Assembly (NCBI RefSeq): GCF_002289345.1
Contig: NZ_NSDG01000047.1
Location: 73,497-114,295, forward strand
Direction of reading: 5' to 3'
Length of the DNA: 40,799 bases
From: Pseudoalteromonas sp. HM-SA03
GTDB lineage: Bacteria > Pseudomonadota > Gammaproteobacteria > Enterobacterales > Alteromonadaceae
Positions 24,632 to 34,352 of this stretch are shown here, one piece after another. The translations under genes and the position numbers were made by a program. The notes beneath the pieces were generated by a model that saw only the letters and a list, made by a program, of their open reading frames with translations, was not told where the DNA came from and did not search any database. Each line of letters starts with the position of its first letter. The first letter of the stretch is position 1.

Positions 24632-25120
24632 GTGCCTATTTTCAACAAACATTACAGCCTGCTATTTTCAGCCTTATTGATGTCGGGATGCCACCAGCTG
24701 GGCGAGGGCCAATCTTTGTGGAGAATTGCTTCAGAAGGCATCATTTTTGATGGGCAGCTGCAAACGCACCTATCAGCTCCCTCAATTCAATGTGAACAGT
24801 GTGAAGTCAAACGTCAGACCGATATGCGCCCTTCCGGTCCTGCGGATTACACATTGGTGTCGGAAAACCACAAACTCAAAGCCATCTGGGGTAAAAGTAG
24901 CAATGCCGCTTTATATATTCCAAATAACGCAGGTAGAACCTTAATAAACTTAGCTCCGGATACGGAAACAGGTGTCTGGATCATGGACTTAGATAGTACA
25001 CCAAAGCCACTTAAAGTCGGCAAAGTAAATTATGTGACGCTTGGCGCTGACACTTATCAAGTGGTGATCAGTCCAAATTCACAGCGTACAAACTTCGAGT
25101 ACGCCGTACTTGTGAAATAA
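24632..25120 (+). CDS. Small lipoprotein of unknown function
   Basis: A 162-residue protein of no recognised family, starting with GTG. Residues 1-19 form a lipoprotein signal (LLFSALLMSGC, Cys20 as lipidation site; the Met at -3 makes it a slightly atypical lipobox). The mature part is beta-rich, has a CEQCE pair near residue 49 and ends with PNSQRTNFEYAVLVK. The ribosome site is weak. It converges on the DUF4920 gene with only three bases between the stop codons and no clear terminator. Confidence 0.65.
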   Translation: MPIFNKHYSLLFSALLMSGCHQLGEGQSLWRIASEGIIFDGQLQTHLSAPSIQCEQCEVKRQTDMRPSGPADYTLVSENHKLKAIWGKSSNAALYIPNNAGRTLINLAPDTETGVWIMDLDSTPKPLKVGKVNYVTLGADTYQVVISPNSQRTNFEYAVLVK

Positions 25121-25123
25121 CGT

Positions 25124-25594
25124 TTATTGCATTTCTAAAATCGTTACCGCATCCGGTTTGAGCCTAACTAGACTCATTCCCTCAGTGACTTTGCTTGCAT
25201 CAAACGCTTCACCGTTTTCGTGCGCTCTATGGGCCAAATAACGCTTAGTTTTCTCAATATCTAGCTCGAACTGTTCAAGTACACCAGTCGCATAAGCGCG
25301 CTTGCCAATGGCTGACATTGGAAAAACCATATCGCCATCCCGTACCTTTACGTTTATTTCCTCACCATTATCTACCTTCAGTGTCATCCAACAGCCACGC
25401 TTTTTGCACACTTTTACCACTTCACCTGACAGCGTGATTTCACTTCCCGTAAACGGCTCCGAGTTTTTCAATACATCTGCGGCCGCAACAAGCTTGTTCA
25501 TGTTCGCACCGCCGCCAAACTCGATTGTTTTAGCGTCAGCCGTTGATACTAGAAGTGTGATACCTAAACCACAGAGTAAATTGTGTATCTTCAT
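25124..25594 (-). CDS. Periplasmic DUF4920 protein
   Basis: A 156-residue exported protein with a signal peptide (residues 1-21, ending ADA) and the DUF4920 signature: a small OB-like fold with ITLSGEVVKVCKKRGCWMTL (the paired Cys of VCKKRGCW), then VRDGDMVFPMSAIGKRAYATG. Family function is not established; the CxxxGCWM motif suggests metal or redox chemistry. It is divergent from a heme-type TonB receptor and shares its 137-base regulatory region, which holds a Fur-box-like site and an 8-bp inverted repeat, so co-regulation by iron is plausible. Confidence 0.85.
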   Translation of the reverse strand: MKIHNLLCGLGITLLVSTADAKTIEFGGGANMNKLVAAADVLKNSEPFTGSEITLSGEVVKVCKKRGCWMTLKVDNGEEINVKVRDGDMVFPMSAIGKRAYATGVLEQFELDIEKTKRYLAHRAHENGEAFDASKVTEGMSLVRLKPDAVTILEMQ

Positions 25595-25696
25595 ATTTTT
25601 CCTTAAAAGTCAGATTAGTAACATCTTTATCTATATAACTATAAGTAATTATTTATTGCAATTAGATCTTATAACAACTAATATCCACCCGCAATT

Positions 25697-25715
25697 GCAA
25701 ATGGTAACTATTTTC
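25697..25715 (+). promoter_or_regulatory. Fur box-like site upstream of the heme-type receptor
   Basis: GCAAATGGTAACTATTTTC matches the 19-bp Fur consensus at 13 positions and lies 16 bases before the receptor ATG. An 8-bp inverted repeat, TTGCAATT (25656-25663) and AATTGCAA (25693-25700), flanks it, so another regulator may also bind the divergent promoter region. Confidence 0.5.
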
Positions 25716-25731
25716 ATTAAGGATTAATAAT

Positions 25732-27960
25732 ATGAAACTCTCTACTCTCTCTTTATCCATTCTTGCAACGTTCTGCGGCTGGAATACATATGCTGAAGCG
25801 CCTTCGTCGACCAATTCCGATATTGAAAAAATTGAGGTGTTGGGACATAAATTAGCGACATTGAACCATGATGTTGCCGCGTCAGTTTCAGCGCTAACGG
25901 AAGAGCAAATAGCACGGCAACAAGCATCCGATTTAAACCAATTACTCAAGACTCTCCCCAATGTTGAATTATTTGGTAGCGTGACGCCGCTCTCTGGGCA
26001 ACCTGCTATTCGGGGATTGTACGGCGAACGAATACACATCTCTGTAGACAATGTGAAGCGTAAGATTGATTCAGACGGCAGCCAAAATATCGCACAAATT
26101 AACTCTTTGGGAATAAACCCAGATCAATTGAAGCAAGTGCAAGTATTACGAGGTGCTGATTCTTTAACCGTTGGCTCTGGAGCCATCGGGGGAAGTATAC
26201 GTCTCGTTACCAAGAACGCTGCCGATTATCTAAATGATCAGCATGGCTTTGGCGGCAAAGCTTCGGTCACCCATTTATCTGTATCGGATGCCAATGATAT
26301 TAACGTTAGTCTATTTCACCTGAATGATCACAGTGATACAGTCTTGTCTCTTGGCCAAGTGGAATTTAACGATATTGATGTTGTGGCAGACACCGAAGCC
26401 GCAGAAGACGATAATATCCAGCAGATCAATAAAATAAAGAATCAGTCAAAACGTCAAAACCTCGCGCTTAAAAATACTTGGTACATTAATGAATACCATA
26501 CTTTGAGCAGTAAAATTGATTACAGTAAAACCGAGTCAATCGATCAGCCGTATGCCCAACGCATCGATTTAGCATTGGCCTACCCCACACTTGCTGAAGA
26601 TTACAAAAATGACTATTTAGAAGGAATGCTCAACTATACATATCAAGGGGCTAGCGAGTTGGTCGACCTAGATGTGCAAGCATTTTTTGCGCGCAAGACC
26701 TATGATGAAATCACCAAAGGTTATATTGAACGCGGCAGCAACAAAATTAACTATGACGGTGAGAAAAATGGAGAGAGTACGCGTAAAGGTCTGAGAGTCG
26801 CTAACTTGGCTACTTTCAACGGTAAGATAAAGCACAAGCTAGCCATTGAAGCGCAGTACGAGTTCGAAAGTTTCGATCAACAACAATGGGACGAAAACCC
26901 TGCTGATAAATCAACTTACTATGGCGATAGCGATGCCTCGAATTGGTCTATTTCTATTATCGATCAAAGTCAGTTGTTAAATGAGAGATTACTCCTTACA
27001 GGTGGTGTAAGATTCGATAAATACACCCGCTCAAGTAATCATTTTGTCGCCTATTCCGATAATGATGATTCTGAACTCTCTAGCGAGTTGGGAGTAACCT
27101 TTAAAGTCGCTGATTATCTTAATTTTTACGCTAAAGCCGCAGAGGCATTTCGAGCCCCTTCGCTCCAAGAGTTGTATAAAAAAGACGAATGGAGATGCCA
27201 TATTGGTGGAAAAATTTGCTTTAGCGAACCGCAACCAGATTTAAAAGCCGAAGACTCTCAAAGCTACGAAGTTGGTTTTGGTTTGAGTTGGCAGGACTTA
27301 TCCTTCGCCGATAATTTCAGCGTAAAAGCCATGTACTTTGATAGTGAGGTAGATAATTACATCGACAATGTGCCTTTTATGTACTACATCGATGAAAGCG
27401 GCAATAAGCAACTCGGCTCACCTGGTCCTAAGCCTAGCAATGGTGTCCCTGTCGCCACACACCGTGATTATAGTGCGAAAAACATCGGCAAGTTATTCAG
27501 TCATGGTATTGAAGTTGAAGCACAGTATTCATTTAAAAAATTAGACATCTACCTTGGGTACGCCTCTATGAATATGGATGTCGTCGGTGTACCTAATTTC
27601 TTTTTAGGCACCATTGACCATACACGCCAACCATATTCTGAAGCACCAGCAGATAAGCTTACCTGGAATACCAATTATCAATTGAATAATAATTTAAATC
27701 TGGGTTTTCAATTATTACACTACAGAGCTCAACAGCGCCTTAGCGAAGATCTCATCACACGCGGATACGGTACCGGTACCTATACTATCTACAACCTCAA
27801 CGTAAAATATCAAGGCGAGGGAGTATTATCAGGCTTTTCTGCCCGACTTGGTGTAGACAACCTAACAGATAAGCGTTATTTGCGCGCGCCAGCAAGTGAA
27901 GCGAACGACCCCGCAGAGCTTGGAAGAAACATTAAAGCGACAGTGAGCTACCAATTTTAA
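25732..27960 (+). CDS. TonB-dependent receptor of the heme/hemoglobin type
   Basis: A 742-residue outer-membrane receptor. It has a signal peptide (residues 1-20), a TonB-box-like IEKIEVLGH (about 31-39), a plug domain (LLKTLPNVELFG, QPAIRGLYGERIHISVDNVK, VQVLRGADSLTVGSGAIGGS) and a barrel ending in VSYQF. The barrel contains the FRAPSLQELY motif of hemoglobin/heme receptors; the usual NPNL partner reads QPDL. A Cys pair (WRCHIGGKICF) lies in an extracellular loop. Heme uptake is therefore the best guess, but another ligand is possible since no hmu/hut transport genes are adjacent. A Fur-box-like site precedes it and a strong bidirectional terminator follows. Confidence 0.88.
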   Translation: MKLSTLSLSILATFCGWNTYAEAPSSTNSDIEKIEVLGHKLATLNHDVAASVSALTEEQIARQQASDLNQLLKTLPNVELFGSVTPLSGQPAIRGLYGERIHISVDNVKRKIDSDGSQNIAQINSLGINPDQLKQVQVLRGADSLTVGSGAIGGSIRLVTKNAADYLNDQHGFGGKASVTHLSVSDANDINVSLFHLNDHSDTVLSLGQVEFNDIDVVADTEAAEDDNIQQINKIKNQSKRQNLALKNTWYINEYHTLSSKIDYSKTESIDQPYAQRIDLALAYPTLAEDYKNDYLEGMLNYTYQGASELVDLDVQAFFARKTYDEITKGYIERGSNKINYDGEKNGESTRKGLRVANLATFNGKIKHKLAIEAQYEFESFDQQQWDENPADKSTYYGDSDASNWSISIIDQSQLLNERLLLTGGVRFDKYTRSSNHFVAYSDNDDSELSSELGVTFKVADYLNFYAKAAEAFRAPSLQELYKKDEWRCHIGGKICFSEPQPDLKAEDSQSYEVGFGLSWQDLSFADNFSVKAMYFDSEVDNYIDNVPFMYYIDESGNKQLGSPGPKPSNGVPVATHRDYSAKNIGKLFSHGIEVEAQYSFKKLDIYLGYASMNMDVVGVPNFFLGTIDHTRQPYSEAPADKLTWNTNYQLNNNLNLGFQLLHYRAQQRLSEDLITRGYGTGTYTIYNLNVKYQGEGVLSGFSARLGVDNLTDKRYLRAPASEANDPAELGRNIKATVSYQF

Positions 27961-27982
27961 CAAAGCAAATGTGGTTTAGAAC

Positions 27983-28011
27983 AAAAATGCCGACTTAAAG
28001 TCGGCATTTTT
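27983..28011. terminator. Bidirectional rho-independent terminator
   Basis: AAAAATGCCGACTT and AAGTCGGCATTTTT form a perfect stem of ten GC/AT pairs extended by A-U pairs, with T-tracts on both strands. It separates the plus-strand receptor from the convergent minus-strand gene. Confidence 0.92.
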
Positions 28012-28034
28012 AACATCATTTTAGTTTTTGCTCG

Positions 28035-29765
28035 TTATAGTTTTTTCAGCTTCATATCAGTGCCAAATACAAGGCCATGATCTGCCACATCCATACTAAA
28101 TTCAAACACCATATTTTGCTGTAAAAGTGCATCAATACCTTCAGGCATTGGTTGACCAGTCGCTTTTGCAGCTTCTAATATTGGTGCTAAAAACGCTTGC
28201 ATATCCATGCTGAAATGCGTCATGCCATTAGTTTCTAACGCTTGGTTTGCCAGTTTCTCAGCAATAATTGTCGCCTTTTCACCCGTAAACAACACTAAGT
28301 GATCGCCTTTAACCGCCAACTTGATATCCATACCCAATGGCTGTGGAGATGGAATGTACTGGTTAATTGAAACCGGAGTACCATCTTCTGGGATTTGAAT
28401 TTGACCCAGCATAGGTGCAAGGCCTTTTACCGTATTAACAAGTACTAAAGGATCTTCGGCAGACAATGTGACTAGAGCATCAAACGTTTTAGGTTCTGGC
28501 ATGCCTTGGTCGTTTGTCTCCATAACAAGATCAAAAACGGATGCACTCACGCCTTTAACCGAGTTCGCCATGCCTGTCATCATCGCAATAGCCATTGGAC
28601 TGTTTTGTTTCGCTTGCTGCTGTAGTGCAACGAGTTCAGAACACTTGAATTCAGCTTTAGTAAAGCGGCCCCAAAGGGTGTTTACAAGCGGTGCAACTTT
28701 TGCAACATCAACACCATAGCCAAACCCTAGCACTTTCTCTTCGCCGTTGGTGACGTGCGCAGGAATAAAACCACGGATAGACCCAAGCGCTTTCATCAGT
28801 TCAGCATCTTTACCCACCACCACAGTATCAACTTCAAAGTCGATTGCGGAATTTGTAAATTTGATATTCTTGGTACCCAATACCGTCGCAGGCCACAGAT
28901 TGGCGATTTCGCTGTAGTCCGCCTGACACTCTGGAGCACGTACCGCTGCTAATTTCTCAGTACCACCACCTAGCTGCAATAGATTATTTAACATACGAGT
29001 CAAATCAGACTGCTTGTTTGCAGTAATACCATCGACGATAGCCACATGGTTCAGAAACGCAATTGACGAACCATCAAAACCAAACTGCGTATTGTATTGC
29101 TCAAGTTTGCCAGATTGCGCCAGTGACTGGGCTGGTTTGGCAATACCCAAAGCAACTTTTAAATCCGCTTCGGTGTTAATTGGCGTGTTAAATGTTGTTG
29201 TTACCCATTGACCTTGCACGGATGTGATAAGCTCAATTTTAGCTTCTGGCGCGAACTCAAGCTGATAACGCGTTAATGCGACACCATCAAGCGTATCTTC
29301 TTGGTATGTGATTTCGGCATCTTTTGCAGCCATTTTTATCGTACGTTGAAAAGCCTCAGGATCCGCCAGTTCATAGCGCAATGTTGGCAGCAAACCAACT
29401 GTGTAGAATACACTTCTGACCGTATCACCCATGCCTAAGATAGCTTTCATTTGTTCAGGGGATGTCATCGCTAGATTGTATTGCTCTAGTAGCGTTGCTA
29501 CAAAGTCCAAGTGCTTATCATTTTCTTTTCTAAGCAACCCAGTTATCTCTTCGATATTTTGAACCTGTCGAAGCGCTTCAGGCATAAAAGACAAATATTT
29601 TTGTTGCTCAAAAGGCGTTAATTGCCCCCAAAATACAGCGGTATCAGCCGGAACATATTCCAGTTGTTCCATCGCGATGCTTGAAGAAGATGATGATTGA
29701 GTGGTTACATAAGCACCAACGGCAATAGCCACAGCACCTAAGCCAACGAGAAGTTTTGTATTCAT
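28035..29765 (-). CDS. Large periplasmic or membrane-anchored protein of unknown function
   Basis: A 576-residue protein with an N-terminal hydrophobic segment (residues 4-20, LLVGLGAVAIAVGAYVT) followed by a run of serines, so exported or anchored in the inner membrane. The remainder has alternating helix-strand segments (VPADTAVFWGQLTPFEQQKY, HVTNGEEKVLGFGYGVDVAK, VKGDHLVLFTGEKATI, FSMDVADHGLVFGTDMKLKK). I recognise no family. I chose the ATG at 29765 because AAGGATC precedes it; an upstream GTG/ATG at 29837 would add 24 residues that break the leader. Transcribed alone. Confidence 0.75.
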   Translation of the reverse strand: MNTKLLVGLGAVAIAVGAYVTTQSSSSSSIAMEQLEYVPADTAVFWGQLTPFEQQKYLSFMPEALRQVQNIEEITGLLRKENDKHLDFVATLLEQYNLAMTSPEQMKAILGMGDTVRSVFYTVGLLPTLRYELADPEAFQRTIKMAAKDAEITYQEDTLDGVALTRYQLEFAPEAKIELITSVQGQWVTTTFNTPINTEADLKVALGIAKPAQSLAQSGKLEQYNTQFGFDGSSIAFLNHVAIVDGITANKQSDLTRMLNNLLQLGGGTEKLAAVRAPECQADYSEIANLWPATVLGTKNIKFTNSAIDFEVDTVVVGKDAELMKALGSIRGFIPAHVTNGEEKVLGFGYGVDVAKVAPLVNTLWGRFTKAEFKCSELVALQQQAKQNSPMAIAMMTGMANSVKGVSASVFDLVMETNDQGMPEPKTFDALVTLSAEDPLVLVNTVKGLAPMLGQIQIPEDGTPVSINQYIPSPQPLGMDIKLAVKGDHLVLFTGEKATIIAEKLANQALETNGMTHFSMDMQAFLAPILEAAKATGQPMPEGIDALLQQNMVFEFSMDVADHGLVFGTDMKLKKL

Positions 29766-29970
29766 AATGTGATCCTTGTTATCACCACGGAACATAGCCA
29801 AACACGTGGTAAATTTATTCTTCCCTACGAACCGCAACGATTGCGCGCGTCAGAGGTCGTTGCATAAAGACAATTGCATGTCCAAAAATGCAGCGCTATT
29901 GTACCTCGATTATTGTCTCAATTCCATTAATTGTGAATGATCAAGCTACTCTCAATATTCGGTCAGTTTT

Positions 29971-30013
29971 AAAATGAGCTTGATCGTTACACCAATAACC
30001 ACCAAGCTCTCAT
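29971..30013 (-). terminator. Imperfect terminator hairpin after the phosphoesterase gene
   Basis: On the minus strand ATGAGAGCTTG and CAAGCTCAT pair with a two-base bulge and are followed by TTTTAAAA. A third related arm, GATCAAGCT at 29939-29947, pairs perfectly over nine bases with AGCTTGATC (29977-29985), so two alternative hairpins can form. Confidence 0.45.
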
Positions 30014-30021
30014 TTACAGGG

Positions 30022-31986
30022 TTATTGACTTTCTGCTTGTAGAGTCAACCCTGAAAAAGCGGCGTAACCATAGAGCCCAATATGCCAAGTTCCCGCATTT
30101 GGATTGGTGATTGTGCACGTTTCATTATTGCCATTTTCATAAGGCCGACATTCGTAGGTATTACTATTTGGTTGTTGACCAAAACGCAGATATAAATCAG
30201 CGTCTCCAGTACCACCCGATGCCTTTACTTGCAGGCTCTGTGTTCCCTGTGCCACGTCAAAAGTATAATACTGCCACTGACCTTTACTGGCGGATTGATC
30301 CAACCATTGCTGGCTATTACCTTGATCTGGAGGAGTGTCAGTATAAACCGTAGCTGTTAACGCAACGCCCGAATAACGCTCATAGCCATCAAGCATGACA
30401 TAGTAACGACCTGTTTGTACTGGAGTAATTGTACAGACTTCATTATTACCTGATTTATAGGGTCGACAATCGTAGTTTTGTGTCGTCGGCTCCGCATTAA
30501 AGCGCACATACATATCTACATCCCCACTGCCGCCCGCTGTTTCAACTTTTAGCTGCGTTGCTCCTGCTGGCACATCAATGTAATAAAGTGCCTGAGAAGA
30601 CTTAGCACCAGTGACATTCGCTTGTGTTTGACCACTGATAAGTTCAATTGCAGCTGGCGGCTCAATAATGGGAGTTTCTATCACAGATAGATTATTGCTT
30701 GCTTTGATCAGATTCAGTTCATCACCAATTTCGGCGGCATACCACCATGTCATATTCATAGGTAACGCAAGCGGATCGGCATCTCGCTGCGCCTTAGATA
30801 AGGCAGTTGCATTGCTTGAAAACTCAGCAGTTCGAACAGTAAGCTTATCATTTGTCACACTCAACACTTTAAACTGTTGAATACTCGCAAGGTCGATAGT
30901 CCAGCTTTTTGGATCATTGGCGCTTCTCGCTGGTGCACCCCAGCTTCCCTCACCCACATAAACGGTGCCGCCTTGGCTCGTTGCCGTAAAGCCATTGCTG
31001 GTAGGCGTTAGTGCGTAAGTCAGTTTATTGATATGAGTATCGGACTCTACCACTAAGTTCATCGCATTATTATAGAAGTCTTGTGCCCACCAGGTGTGTA
31101 ATATGGCGTTGTCTGACTTACCTGAATAGTGAGGATACATCGGCTTGTGATACTGAGCGATACGCCACGTTGCGCTGTTGCCCTGAGACTGTAAGTCGCT
31201 TTTCAGCCAATTGTTCATCGCCGTGGCATAGCTCGACCAGCCACTATTTTTAAATTGGCTGTTTAAGGTATAAACCCTTAAAAGCCCCGCCACGTTAAAA
31301 GCACCATAGGTATCTTTTGCTGTACACGCACCATCTTGGTCATAATCTACGCCAAATACTTGGCATAGCGTTTTATAGTTATCGTCTTCGTGATTGCCAT
31401 GTGTTGCTACAAATGGATAAATTCGCTTGTATGCAAGGCCATCAATCAAATCATCCGAAAAGGTTAATTGCCAATCTTTTAAGTATTCACGCATTTCAGA
31501 AACGGAGTTTGCATTGGTGTAATCGCCACCATGCATAATAAATAGCGGTCGAATTTTAGCGATCAACTCATTGCCTTTACGGCGTGTTGTCCAACCCGTG
31601 CGCGTATCACCACCAGCTACAGCAGTGATCCCTGATGCCGTTTGCGGCGCAGTTCTGAACCACAAACGCTGACCGCAACCTTGTGAATCACAAACACGAT
31701 AATAAACCGCACTATCAGGGGTTAAGCCGGTTAATTTCACAAATGAACTTGAGAGGCCACCGTCAAAGGTATGCGTAGCGCTGACCGCAGCACTTTGCCA
31801 ACTCTGCTCATCCGTTGTGCTGCCATATTTTACAATATGATTAGTGCCTGATGTAGGTGTAAACCCTACTGTTGCTGAAGTGCTTGGACTGGTGTCCCAC
31901 ACAAGACGGTGGTAGTCACTCGCAGCAAAACTGCTGCAAGATAGACCTGCTGCAACCACAAAAGTTGCCATTTGAGTATATTTCAT
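30022..31986 (-). CDS. Secreted calcineurin-like (purple acid phosphatase-type) phosphoesterase with two PPC domains
   Basis: A 654-residue exported protein: signal peptide (1-21), a fibronectin-III-like domain (about 25-112) typical of purple acid phosphatases, a metallophosphoesterase domain (about 117-400), and two C-terminal pre-peptidase (PPC) domains (about 455-545 and 565-650), each with a CRPY-x-x-GNNE-x-CTIT block. Metal motifs GGDTRTG, GGDYTNAN, HGNHED and QYHKP are present. The last motif, normally GHxH, reads SDTH, so one His ligand is replaced by Asp. PPC domains fit type II secretion with later trimming. AAGGAA precedes ATG. It is the last gene of a three-gene minus-strand unit. 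Confidence 0.88.
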   Translation of the reverse strand: MKYTQMATFVVAAGLSCSSFAASDYHRLVWDTSPSTSATVGFTPTSGTNHIVKYGSTTDEQSWQSAAVSATHTFDGGLSSSFVKLTGLTPDSAVYYRVCDSQGCGQRLWFRTAPQTASGITAVAGGDTRTGWTTRRKGNELIAKIRPLFIMHGGDYTNANSVSEMREYLKDWQLTFSDDLIDGLAYKRIYPFVATHGNHEDDNYKTLCQVFGVDYDQDGACTAKDTYGAFNVAGLLRVYTLNSQFKNSGWSSYATAMNNWLKSDLQSQGNSATWRIAQYHKPMYPHYSGKSDNAILHTWWAQDFYNNAMNLVVESDTHINKLTYALTPTSNGFTATSQGGTVYVGEGSWGAPARSANDPKSWTIDLASIQQFKVLSVTNDKLTVRTAEFSSNATALSKAQRDADPLALPMNMTWWYAAEIGDELNLIKASNNLSVIETPIIEPPAAIELISGQTQANVTGAKSSQALYYIDVPAGATQLKVETAGGSGDVDMYVRFNAEPTTQNYDCRPYKSGNNEVCTITPVQTGRYYVMLDGYERYSGVALTATVYTDTPPDQGNSQQWLDQSASKGQWQYYTFDVAQGTQSLQVKASGGTGDADLYLRFGQQPNSNTYECRPYENGNNETCTITNPNAGTWHIGLYGYAAFSGLTLQAESQ

Positions 31987-31997
31987 TTCCTTGGTTC

Positions 31998-32669
31998 CTA
32001 GTTTAGAGTAACAGGCTCAGCACGACTTTGAGCCAATGAGAGTGGTGTTGATGGCGTAGCCACCAACATGACAAATGCGGCGTTTGCATAAGGGAGCGAA
32101 AGCGTCTCTGCAAATTGAAAATTCACAGCCGTTGCTCCTAACTTTTCACGCTTAAACGACTTGGGTAACGGCACGCCAGCCTCACCACTCCAATAGTCAC
32201 CATTTTTAATGTGTGGGAAAAAATCACTTGCGATATGGGGTTGTCCGGGACTATTTGGCGTTTGAATTAAAGAACGTAGCTCATCAGGTGTAGGTAAGCG
32301 CCATTCGGCACTACCACATAATCTAGCTTGGTTGGTTCTACGGATCAGATCTTGGCTATCGCAGTGGGATGCTTCGAAATAACAATCACCTTGATCAGCA
32401 TGACCAAATTGACCGTCATACCAAGAGTAGCTCCAATAGCCATCGTGGATAGACTCATCATCTCGTTTTACTTCCCAGAGCAGATTAAGCTTTTTGTCAT
32501 AGACACAATGCCAAGGGCCCTGCCATATAGACAAAAACTGCATGTCATTGGTGACTTTAATAAAGCGTGCATGAATTGGAATTTCTCGCTCAGAGGGGCT
32601 GAATAACAAGTAGCTAATCGCCACAGCAGCAATCGCTAAACTAAATATTAAACGTGAGGCAACGGTCAT
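31998..32669 (-). CDS. DUF1566-domain protein with N-terminal membrane anchor
   Basis: A 223-residue protein with an N-terminal hydrophobic helix (about residues 6-23) and a periplasmic part bearing the DUF1566 (Lcl C-terminal) pattern: LLWEVKRDDES, then CGSAEWRLPTPDELRSLI near residues 118-135, and DYWSGEAG, FVMLVATP. Four Cys (CVYD, CYFEASHC, LCGS) could form disulfides. The fold is related to the FGE/C-type-lectin group and often binds ligands rather than catalysing. Its start overlaps the cytochrome gene stop by four bases (ATGA), so the two are translationally coupled. Confidence 0.82.
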   Translation of the reverse strand: MTVASRLIFSLAIAAVAISYLLFSPSEREIPIHARFIKVTNDMQFLSIWQGPWHCVYDKKLNLLWEVKRDDESIHDGYWSYSWYDGQFGHADQGDCYFEASHCDSQDLIRRTNQARLCGSAEWRLPTPDELRSLIQTPNSPGQPHIASDFFPHIKNGDYWSGEAGVPLPKSFKREKLGATAVNFQFAETLSLPYANAAFVMLVATPSTPLSLAQSRAEPVTLN

Positions 32670-34168
32670 AACATATACCTCAATTGAATCGCTCTGTGGT
32701 GACGAGTATGCGCGATTTGTGCGTGATCAAATGCCGAAACCCACATGCAAACACCAGAGCGCAGTTCAACATCAAGGGGAGAATGCGTTTGGTGTTTACG
32801 TACCAGCTCTAGCGTCCAATAGCCATCGTGCCACTCTCCCCTAGCTCTAACATCGGCTCTATCTCCCTCAAAACGATTTGAACGGTACAACACGGACGGG
32901 AGCTGTTCGCCAATTTTCGCCATATCTTGTTGTGGGTTATAGGTTTCGCTGGCAAACCAATCAAGGACTTTGCGCTCAGTGATATCCGGCGATGGAATTG
33001 GCATTCGCTTTGGCGTAACCTCAGTCGGAGAGTACCAGCGCCAGTTCATCACATAAGCACCGCTTTCTTTGCCATCAGGTTGATACCCTGCGGTGTAGCG
33101 TCTTTGCCCAAGTGCAACGCTTTGAGGCGGCCCAAAAAAATTATCATCGGCCAAGTACATGTCATTGGTTCTCAGCGCTTTCCAGTGCCATAAATCTCGC
33201 GTGCGGCCGTCCGTACTTGCGTGATAGCCCTTGCCATGCCAGTTACGGGGCTTGCCTGCAAGCGGCGCATCGCCGTATTGAACGGTGCCATCACCTCCTA
33301 GTTCACAGGTTGTCGATAGCATGATGGCAAACTTATCTTCGTAATAAGTGCGCTCGTCAAAGCGATAAAAGCCATTTTCTTGTACTTGCCAACCGTCCGA
33401 GGTTTTTTCCAGCGGCAGATGCTCTAGGCTTTCGGTCGGATCTTGCCAGCGGATCAGAAAGAAGGTTTCATCATGGTTGCTCAACGCTTTTATTTCGACC
33501 TCACTACTCCCATCCAAGAAGTTTGCACCACCAAATGTCGTTAATTTAATAGGCTTAGCACGCAACCATTGTGGCTCGTCTCCTTTACCGTCTATTTCAA
33601 GGTGGCTTTGCCTTGATAGCGGCGCAACTTCTAACCGTAAATGCTGATCTGCAACAATAAGCTGTATGCCAAGGCCGCAAAAATACACCAGAGCAATACT
33701 GCAACTGAGTAAAATAAGCGCATTTCGGGGCAATAACACGCTCAGTACTTGCTTGCCCTTAAACACCGTGTGCTTTATGCCATGTAACACCAAATACAAA
33801 AAAATGCCTGTCGCTGATAATCCATGAATCACTAGACTGAGGCTCTCTGGATTGAGCCAAAGTAACCATCCTGTGACTATACTCAGCACGACAACCAGAT
33901 ACCCAAAGTAATTAACGGCTTTATCAAACTTGCTTGGTGCGCCACGAAACGGTGCGCGAATGGTTGCCATAGTAAAAACAATCGCAATCAAGGTGAGTAA
34001 GCAACCAAATAACACGTGCATTGACAGCAACGCGCCTTGTGGAAGCAAAGGCGAAAGAAACGCCAGAAAATCATGATTGATAATGCCCAAGCGAGGGCCT
34101 GTCAGTAACCCAACCAAGATAACTATTACCGCCATAACATGAAAAATGGCAAAACTACTTCGACGCAC
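32666..34168 (-). CDS. Cytochrome b561-like protein fused to an ethylbenzene-dehydrogenase-type heme-binding domain
   Basis: About 500 residues. The first about 180 form four or five transmembrane helices with His residues suited to b-type heme (FHVMAVIVILVGLLTG, SMHVLFGCLLTL, LVIHGLSATGIFLYLVLHGIKH). The rest is a periplasmic domain of the EB_dh type (gamma-subunit-like heme-binding): WLRAKPIKLTTFGG, IRWQDPTESLEHLP, DKFAIMLST, RDLWHWKALRTN, WTLELVRKH. I prefer the GTG at 34168, five bases after GGGAG; an in-frame TTG at 34180 overlaps that site. It probably carries electrons between the quinone pool and periplasmic partners; the divergent diheme lipoprotein is a candidate partner. Confidence 0.85.
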   Translation of the reverse strand: MRRSSFAIFHVMAVIVILVGLLTGPRLGIINHDFLAFLSPLLPQGALLSMHVLFGCLLTLIAIVFTMATIRAPFRGAPSKFDKAVNYFGYLVVVLSIVTGWLLWLNPESLSLVIHGLSATGIFLYLVLHGIKHTVFKGKQVLSVLLPRNALILLSCSIALVYFCGLGIQLIVADQHLRLEVAPLSRQSHLEIDGKGDEPQWLRAKPIKLTTFGGANFLDGSSEVEIKALSNHDETFFLIRWQDPTESLEHLPLEKTSDGWQVQENGFYRFDERTYYEDKFAIMLSTTCELGGDGTVQYGDAPLAGKPRNWHGKGYHASTDGRTRDLWHWKALRTNDMYLADDNFFGPPQSVALGQRRYTAGYQPDGKESGAYVMNWRWYSPTEVTPKRMPIPSPDITERKVLDWFASETYNPQQDMAKIGEQLPSVLYRSNRFEGDRADVRARGEWHDGYWTLELVRKHQTHSPLDVELRSGVCMWVSAFDHAQIAHTRHHRAIQLRYML

Positions 34169-34352
34169 AACCGCTCCCAAACAAATAAAGTAAATTTAGT
34201 GTAAACAAATAAATTTACATAAATATTTCATATTTGGAAAGATGAGACTTTCTCATCTTGTGAATTAGCGGCACGTGTAATGTCGTGTAACTTGATTGTT
34301 AATAAGTTTGTACTAAGGTAGTTAATACTTCCACCGTCACGGACAGTTCCAT

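Noticed and set aside
25302..25727. 141-codon plus-strand open frame opposite DUF4920
   Set aside because: It is antisense to a clear exported DUF4920 protein and extends through the promoter of the receptor gene.
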